The notes under the pieces are model-generated. The model was not told where the DNA came from, searched no databases, and worked only from the letters and a program-made list of their open reading frames with translations. A stretch of DNA of 64,000 bases from assembly GCA_963682055.1 (NCBI GenBank), contig OY821747.1, positions 16,604,258 through 16,668,257 of the forward strand. Reading direction: 5' to 3'. The position numbers and the translations under genes are program-made. The stretch comes from Primula veris (lineage: Eukaryota; Streptophyta; Magnoliopsida; Ericales; Primulaceae). How positions within the stretch are numbered: position 1 is the stretch's first letter; every line of letters begins with the position of its first letter. This document shows positions 57,473 through 64,000 of the stretch, piece after piece.

Positions 57473-58589
57473 ATTGAATATGTAGCTTTTTCCCATGAAA
57501 ACAATTAAATTATACAAATTTAACCCTTCAAACTATTTGTTCCCAACTTAATAGAATGGAGGATAAAAAGGAAAAGGTTAATTTACAACCTAAAGAGGCT
57601 TTAGATCAACCCAGCACCTCAAAAACATCAATGGTTATAGAAAAACAAAAGGTTTTTGAACCAACTATTTTAAAACCAAGTATTAATATTACTGTTCCAG
57701 ATAATAATAGTAATATTATTACTCTCTTAACAAGGCAACTAGAGAAACTTACTATTGATAAAGGTAAGCAAGTTGCTACTTTATCAGAAATTTCTACTGA
57801 TACAGGTGATTTAAATAATTTTGAAGAACAATTATTAGGAATGGAAAACCAACAAGCCAGTATTAACCAAAATGTCTTTGAGAGATCCACTGCTTTTGGA
57901 AAAAAGACTGTCCCTACTGCTGTTATGAAGCATTATTATTCTAGACCTACTCCTCAAGATACTCTTTTTAGAAAGAAAGTTCTAATTTTACAGCAAGTTT
58001 TAGTGCTAGGACTATCTATGAATGGAATATTGATGGATTAACTGAATATCAGATAATCACCCTATTACATAGAATGACTATGTACTCTACTGTTTGTCTT
58101 AGTGATAACAACACCGACAATCAAATTGTTGAGTTTATTGTAGCAGGTTTTGCGGGCCAATTTCGTGGTTAGTGGGACAATATTCTGTCCCCTGAACAAC
58201 GCCGTCTTATTCTAACAGCAACTAAAATAGTAAGAGATCCTATTAAAAATGAATTAGGCCAAGATTCTTATATGGACACAATTTTGCCAAATGCTTTTTA
58301 TACTCTTTTGACTTCTATTTTATAAGCGTTTATTAGATTTAATCCAGTTTCATTTGAAAGAAACAAGGATTTATTGATAAACCTAAAATGTCCTACTTTA
58401 ACCTATTTTAGATGGTATAAGGATGTTTTCTTAACAAAAGTAATGTTAAGGCCGGATGCTAACGAAAAATTTTGGAAAGAAAAATTTATAGCGGGTCTTC
58501 CAACTCTATTTCAAAAGGTCAAAGATCGTATATTAAGACAGCATGGAGGAAATATTATTCCATATAGTGAATATACTTGCGGTCGGTAA
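57473..58589 (+). pseudogene. Pararetrovirus coat protein region
   Basis: Resumes after the Cassandra insertion. An open frame at 57556-58041 (linker with TRQLEKLTIDKGKQ), then after a frame change GLTEYQI, MYSTVCLSDNNTDNQIVEF, FAGQFRG and a stop. RWYKDVFLTKVMLRPDANE and EKFIAGLPTLFQKVKDRI lie in the 58374-58589 frame. The WKEKFIAGLP phrase is typical of Caulimoviridae coat proteins. At least three stops or shifts. Confidence 0.75.
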
Positions 58590-59190
58590 AAGCCAAAATT
58601 TGAATGGTAAAAAAGAAATTGGGGATTTTTGTGACCAATTTGGTTTTGACTTACCAACCCCAAAAAACCATTTCGAGACCAAATATCCTTCTAGGAAAAA
58701 ATATTTTTCCAAATCTAAAAGGGTTAGACAGTTCTCCAAAACCAAAAAGGATAATCAGAGAACTAACCATTTTTCTGATTTTAAAAATAGAAATCGTGGT
58801 CCTAACTCTTCTATTATTTGTAGAAAATGTGGAAAAACGGATCATTATGCTAATAAATGTTGGACCAAGAAGAAATTAAATAAAATTTCTGATGAAGGTC
58901 TTAAGAAACAGCTTATAGCTGTAATGTTATATTACTTTGATGAAGAATCAAAAGAAGACATTCAAATAATGGAGTACGAAAGTGATTCTGAACAAGGCAG
59001 CTCTTCTTCTTCAGAATGTGGTTGCAAAGCTAACCATTATAAAGCTATGCTTGATTTAAATGGCTTAAGTATTAATGTGCTTACTTCGCAAGAACGATCT
59101 ATATTAGATCGTATTAATGAAATAGAAAATCCTGATATAAAGAAAAAAATGATTGAACATTATTTGGATGTTTTTACAAAAGGGAAATAA
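58543..59190 (+). pseudogene. Pararetrovirus coat protein C-terminus with zinc knuckle
   Basis: A 215-codon open frame. A basic stretch (KYPSRKKYFSKSKRVRQF) precedes a CX2CX4HX4C knuckle (CRKCGKTDHYANKC) at 58819-58860 for RNA binding. An acidic serine-rich block with CGCKANHYKAMLDLNG follows, ending at 59190. Confidence 0.85.
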
Positions 59191-59769
59191 AAGGAAACTC
59201 CTTATATCCCTAAACAATCTTATTCTTTGAAAGAAGTTTTTCAGAGCTTACAAACTTTTCCATCCAAAAATTTATCACTGGATGAAATTCAAAAAGAGGT
59301 AAAAACTCTCAAGGAAGAGTTAAATGTTATCCAAAATAACGAAATTTCTAGTGCGGATTTACAAACTGAAATCCATATTTTAAAAGCTGAGGTAAAATTT
59401 CTTAAAGATTTTTTACAAAATGATATTTCTTTTCAAACTCAAGAAGAAGATTTAACTCCTACTCTTGAAGAAGAAACTTTTCTTAACATTATTGATAAAA
59501 TTACTTATCAAAAATGGCATTCTAAGGTAACTATTGTTATCAACAAGGAATATACTTTTACTGGTCAAGCTCTTATTGATAGTGGGGCTGATTTAAACTG
59601 TATTTGTGAAGGACTAATCCCTACTCATTATTATGATAAAACCTCGCAGTCTCTTAATACTGCGGATGGATCTCGTATGAAGATTCAATATAAACTTTCT
59701 AATGCTTATATCTGCAATGCAGAAATTTGCTTTCAAACCACTTTTGTCATGGTTAAAGGTCTTACCTAA
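59191..59769 (+). pseudogene. Pararetrovirus aspartic protease region
   Basis: Starts with a coiled-coil-like linker (LSLDEIQKEVKTLKEELN, LQTEIHILKAEVKFL). The retropepsin-like protease follows: GQALIDSGADLNCI with the catalytic Asp at 59578-59580. A TAA at 59767 interrupts just before QILGTPFL, which continues in frame. Confidence 0.85.
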
Positions 59770-61524
59770 CAAATTTTGGGCACTCCTTTTTTAAACTTAA
59801 TTGAACCATTTATGGTTACAGCAAAAGGTATTTTATTTGAAGTAAACTACCAAAAACTTAGGTTTGATTTTATAATCAAACCCCAAACAAGAGAAATTGA
59901 TATGATAAAAGAAACTTTAATTTATAAAGAAAATCAAATCAATTTTCTTCAGAAGGATTTGAAAATTATGAATATTTTTAGACAAATTGTTTCTAACAAA
60001 GATAAAATTCATTTCCTCTCTAATCTTATAAAAAGAGAAATATGTAGTAAGCTTCCCAATGCTTTTTGGGAAAGGAAAAAACATATTGTTACACTCACTT
60101 ATGAGGAAGACTTTAAAGAAACTAATATCACCACTATGGCAAGGGTAGCCCAAATGGGCCCCGATCTTATCGAATACTGTAAAGAAGAAATAAATTCTTT
60201 ATTAAAAAAAAACTTATTCGTAAATCTTATTCCCCTTGGAGCTGCACTGCTTTTTATGTTTACAAAAATGCAGAAATAGAACGAGAGGCCCTCCGATTAA
60301 TTATAAATTATAAACCCTTAAATAAGGTTTTAAGATGGATTAGGTATCCTCTACCCAATAAAAAAGATTTATTTACTAGGATCGAGTCTACCAATATATT
60401 TTCGAAATTTGATTTAAAATCTGGTTATTAGCAAATTCAAATTGATGAAAAGGACAAATATAAGACAGCTTTTGTTGTCCCTATGAGATATTATGAATGG
60501 AATGTTATGCCCTTTGGGTTAAAAAATGCCCCTTCAGAATTCCAAAACATAATTAATGGTATATTTTATCCTTATTCCACATTCAGTATAGTCTATATTG
60601 ATGATATTTCATCTTTTCTCAAGATATAGATCAACACTTTAAACACATAAATCTTTTTATAAGGCTTATAAAAAATGCAGGAGTAGTAGTCTCTGCTAAA
60701 AAAATGTCTTTATTCCAGACAAATATTAGGTTTTTAGGTCATGAAATAGATCAAGGGAAAATTATCCCTATTGAAAGAGCAATCTAATTTGCGGATAAAT
60801 TCCCAGACATTTTGCAAGAGAAAACCCAACTACAAAGATTTTTGGAAAGTCTCAATTATATTGGAGACTATTATAAAAACCTTTCTATAGATAGCTCACC
60901 TTTATATGAAAGGTTGAGGAAAAATTCACCACCCTGGAGTGATATTCACAAAAAAACAGTTCGACTTATTAAGTCTAAAGTCAAAAGTCTTCCCTGCCTA
61001 GCAATTATATCTCCGACAAGTTTCAAAATTGTGGAGACAGATGCTTCAGATATAGGTTATGGGGGAATTTTAAAACAAAAATTTACTAATAAAGAGAACA
61101 TATTATCTCAGTATACTTCTGGAAAATGGAATAATGCCCAGAAAAATTATTCTACTATAAAGAAAGAAATTTTTTCTATAGTAAATTGCATTACAAAATT
61201 CCAAGATGATTTATTAAATCAAAAATTCTATTAAGAATAGATTGCAAGGGTGTAAAAGATATTTTGGAAAGTGATGTTAATAACCTTGCATCCAAACAGA
61301 CATTTGCACGATGGCAGTCCATTTTGTCAATTTTTGATTTCGATATCAAATATATTAAAGGGGAAAATAATTCTCTTCTTGATTTTCTTACGAGGGAATT
61401 TATTATTGGCCTCTCAAGAGCCAATCTGGGCGAGGCAGATGAGGATATTCCTACTCGAACAAGAAAAGAAGAGATATTCATCTTCAAGATCTATTGCAGC
61501 ATCATCTTCGAGTACTGTTCCTAG
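59770..61524 (+). pseudogene. Pararetrovirus reverse transcriptase and RNase H
   Basis: RT N-terminal part open to 60279 with MARVAQMGPDLIEYCKEEI. Then, in a shifted frame, YPLPNKKDLFTRI, FSKFDLKSGY with a stop, TAFVVPMRYYEWNVMPFGLK and the catalytic YIDD at 60594-60605. A frame break follows. The continuation has FLGHEIDQGKIIPIE, LNYIGDYYKNL, and RNase H with IVETDASDIGYGGILKQ near 61036 and FTRE-like LDFLTREFIIGL near 61380. Stops or shifts lie near 60279, 60430, 60612, 60786 and 61232. RT fingers-palm and RNase H are recognisable; inactive. Confidence 0.87.
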
Positions 61525-62220
61525 GTCTAAAAAGAACCATCTGATTATGAGGATTATTTATCCTCAGGAAAATTTCAAGAAAGCTTTCTTGCAGCAACTT
61601 TAAAAGAACCGGTATTAGCTGGTATTAAAAAATAAAAGGAAGAAGTTATTATTATTCTATAAAAGTGGTAGATGAAAAATTATTTACACTACAAAAAAAT
61701 ATCAAATAGCGACGGGATTAGTGACGGTATTTTTTGTTACGAGCTTATTAACGACAGTTTTTGTGACGACTTTGTGACAGTTTAGTCAATTTGCGACAGA
61801 TTTGTGACAGCTTTTTAAATTAGCGACAGGCTTGTGACAACTTTTGACTCTAACTAAAACAAACATTATTTTGTAGTGTTACCTCTCTCAATACCTTAGC
61901 AAAAAGATATTTTGACAGTGAGACTAATTTTTCTCTTATAGATAACAAAAATTTGAAATATATTATTTTCTTTAGTAAATCTTTTACAAAAAAGATTGTT
62001 CATATTTCTGAATCGGGATTAAACTCCAATAAACCAATGCAACTTCTCCCACAAAAATTATAATTACTTGGATTATATTAATGCTTGGAAAAATGTTTTT
62101 TATTACCAAAACAAAGCGGAAAAAGTAGAACCTTCCTTACTCAATCAAGAATTACCATATTGGGTTTATGATTGTTTTTCTTCAATGAGACCACAAGATG
62201 ATATTTTACCTGAATAAATG
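61525..62220 (+). pseudogene. Pararetrovirus C-terminal region, split by a CACTA MITE
   Basis: After RNase H the reading continues weakly (RSIAASSSSTVPRSKKNH). It is interrupted by the MITE at 61687-61878 and resumes (SLIDNKNLKYIIFFSKSF, then DYINAWKNVFYYQN, then ELPYWVYDCFSSMRPQDD) to a stop near 62217. Several stops. Such an extension after RNase H occurs in some plant pararetroviruses; family assignment of this end is inference. Confidence 0.6.
61687..61878. mobile_element. CACTA-type MITE
   Basis: 192 bp with ends CACTACAAAAAAA (left) and TTTTGTAGTG (right), flanked by the 3-bp duplication tta (61684-61686 and 61879-61881), both diagnostic of CACTA (En/Spm) elements. The interior carries subterminal motifs such as gcgacag and gtgacag repeated several times. 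No protein. Confidence 0.93.
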
Positions 62221-62340
62221 CATAAAAAATATGAGGATTAGATCCTCGGTAATCCTAAACTCCGAATTTTAGCCAAATTTACCATACTAGTTTCCAAAAA
62301 GGATTAATATTTTCAGATTTGGAATATTGTATAAACGGTT

Positions 62341-62668
62341 CAATATACGTTGACAATTGTAAGTCTTATTTTATTCGTTAGATATTATATTTTACCTTTA
62401 TTATAGTTAATAAATATAAATTTAGTTCCATAAAACTAATTAGCAAGACAAACTTAGACAGAGAAATTGCCAGACTTATTAAAAAATAAGTAATTTTTAT
62501 GAAAACATTTGTCTAAAATATACAATTTTATTATTTTACGTGATTCATCACAAAGTGATATCACTGTTGCACATGTCAACATCATTTAGTGCTTTACGAT
62601 GATATTCATAATTAAATTTATTCCTTTTCTAAATTCCTCCATTTTTATTCAATATACACTCATCAGAC
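62341..62668. other. AT-rich DNA at the 3' flank of the pararetrovirus
   Basis: No gene or repeat recognised. Confidence 0.45.
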
Positions 62669-62676
62669 AGAACAAT

Positions 62677-62861
62677 CAGGTGCGAAGCCAGGATGTGTAA
62701 ATGGGGGGTGTCAAAATATATGTACAAGTAACATATTTTTATGGGGGTGCCAAATCTACACCTAAAAAGAAATTGTACTAAAAAAAAATTACGTCACTTG
62801 GGATTTCTAAAATTATGAGGGGTGCCGTGGCACCCGATCGTCCCCACTTAGCTTCCCTCTG
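62677..62861. mobile_element. hAT-type MITE
   Basis: 185 bp flanked by a perfect 8-bp duplication agaacaat (62669-62676 and 62862-62869), the hAT signature. Ends begin CAG and finish CTG, with the inverted partner phrase gaagc/gcttc near both termini. The inner part has ggggtgcc/ggcaccc inverted phrases. No ORF. Confidence 0.88.
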
Positions 62862-62869
62862 AGAACAAT

Positions 62870-64000
62870 TTTACATTATAACTAGAGAACTTTTTTTTTT
62901 AAAGGGAACTAGAGAACCTATAATATGAAAGGCAGAGATAAACTAGTGATGCATAAATTGTTCATTTTTTTTCATGTTTTATAATAGTTGAGTGATGCAT
63001 CACTAAATCTATCTGATGACGAAATTGTTTTAGTATGATAAAATATTTAATAAACTATTTTAAATATAATTAAGGATTAAATATAGTTTTATCTAGAAAA
63101 TAGTTTTTAATTATTTTTGATTAACAGGGAAGTGGGGGCGGCAATTTGGATTTATTGCTGCATGCGGAAATTAGATCGTGGCCGTCCATTTATACTAAAT
63201 TGTTGAGATGATATTTGTCTCTTGTGTACCGTACCAGTCACAGTTTTTTTGGAAATTACCGTACCAGTCACATTATTTTTCTCTATCTCCTCTTAACTTT
63301 CTATTTTTCCCTTTTATTGGTTTCTTTTGTAAACAAGAAAACGTTATAAATTTATATTTTTTTAAAAACGATTCTGTGATGATTCAGTACAATAAATAAA
63401 TTTGAGGATAAAGAAATTTAAAACCCCTCCGGTTCCCCTTATCATCAATCAAACATATTTCATAATTAAATTTAAATTAGATATAGGGTTCATATTCCTC
63501 CCTTTCTACAATCAAATACAGTACTTTCGTACGATTAAATTAGCATCTGTCGGAATTGGTTTATTTTTCCTGAATATTTCCATATTTAAGGTATAGATAA
63601 ACAAGATCCCCAAATTATATTCATAAAATTATAACACACAACTACGGTACACCCGGTGCAATATAATTTAGCATGCACCATACACTAAAAAACCAACATA
63701 TATTAATGAATCCAAAAATAACTAAAGTAAAATTAATTCAAAATTAAAACTAACAAATTCTATTGGTTGACGCACTATTAATTATACTGCAACGGGTTCA
63801 CATCAGTGTTTCTCAAAATTATCCTATGAAAATAGTGTTTTAATGAAAGAAAGGAGTGTGAGATATTGAAAAGTGGAGATTGAATTACTAAGGAGAAACC
63901 AGATAAAATTGGGTTTTGGATATAATGAATGAGCGGAGAGAGAATTTACAGTAACGCTATAGAGTCAGACTGGCTCAACCAGACTGAATACCAGACAGTC
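62870..64000. other. AT-rich DNA to window end, no gene seen
   Basis: Short open frames without family signatures. A missing first exon of the esterase was looked for on the minus strand and not found. A tandem phrase taccgtaccagtcac occurs twice near 63228-63271. Confidence 0.45.

Larger units (their letters stand above)
54870..62340 (+). mobile_element. Endogenous pararetrovirus (Caulimoviridae-type), degenerate
   Basis: An integrated plant pararetrovirus copy of roughly 6.6 kb once the Cassandra (56777-57467) and CACTA MITE (61687-61878) are subtracted. Gene order is movement protein, coat protein with zinc knuckle, aspartic protease, reverse transcriptase, RNase H, then a C-terminal part to about 62220. 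There is no integrase and no LTR, which separates it from LTR retrotransposons. A tRNA-Met-like primer site at 55179 precedes the genes. The one-polyprotein-like layout suggests the Florendovirus/Petuvirus side; this is inference. Many stops and frame breaks, plus two insertions, show it is an old, inactive copy. No tandem second copy is present. Confidence 0.88.

Overview
This is a stretch of plant nuclear DNA, most probably from a eudicot. The evidence is intron-bearing plant genes (an AAP-type amino acid permease and the last exon of a pectin methylesterase), a Cassandra element carrying 5S rRNA sequence in its LTRs, Copia and Tat/Ogre-type Gypsy retrotransposons, and a broken endogenous plant pararetrovirus. 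The background is AT-rich. No bacterial operons, CRISPR arrays or phage genes are present. I cannot name the species.

Layout. 1-5.8 kb: one apparently intact six-exon AAP permease on the minus strand (1185-4086), with a TATA box and a candidate poly(A) signal. 5.8-11.7 kb: a young, full-length Copia element with two 696-bp LTRs that differ at 4 sites, a 5-bp target duplication, and a gag-pol split by three frame breaks. 11.8-15.9 kb: a decayed L1-type LINE whose 3' end is missing. 16-42.2 kb: a nested block. A decayed SIRE-like Copia is interrupted by a ~1.05-kb hAT-type element (20.3-21.4 kb) and by a 15.7-kb minus-strand Tat/Ogre-type Gypsy element (24.6-40.3 kb). The Gypsy element carries a broken plant-mobile-domain ORF in antisense between pol and its 3' LTR.

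42.2-50 kb: mostly unassigned AT-rich DNA with a minus-strand Copia gag remnant, a small alternating inverted-repeat cluster, and a MITE with ~190-bp inverted arms. 50.3-51.0 kb: the C-terminal exon of a pectin methylesterase (minus strand); no partner exon lies in the remaining 13 kb. 51.2-54.9 kb: a Copia-type LTR with a tRNA-Met primer site and non-coding interior, plus MITEs. 54.9-62.3 kb: a degenerate single copy of a Caulimoviridae-type pararetrovirus (movement protein, coat protein, protease, RT-RNase H, C-terminal region). It is split by a Cassandra TRIM (56777-57467, perfect 5-bp TSD) and a CACTA MITE (61687-61878, TSD tta). A hAT MITE with a perfect 8-bp TSD follows at 62677-62861.

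Function. Only the AAP gene looks complete and expressible from this window. The pectin methylesterase exon is intact but needs an upstream exon. Everything else is a layered record of insertions. Nesting gives relative age: LINE, SIRE-like element and pararetrovirus are older; Tat, hAT, Cassandra and MITEs are later; the first Copia is the most recent. The best follow-up leads are the antisense plant-mobile-domain ORF in the Tat element, a recurrent 14-bp MYB-like near-palindrome spread through the SIRE-like element (LTR and coding parts), the hairpin array and CAGTTG repeat array in the young Copia LTR, and the nested transposon-in-virus structure.
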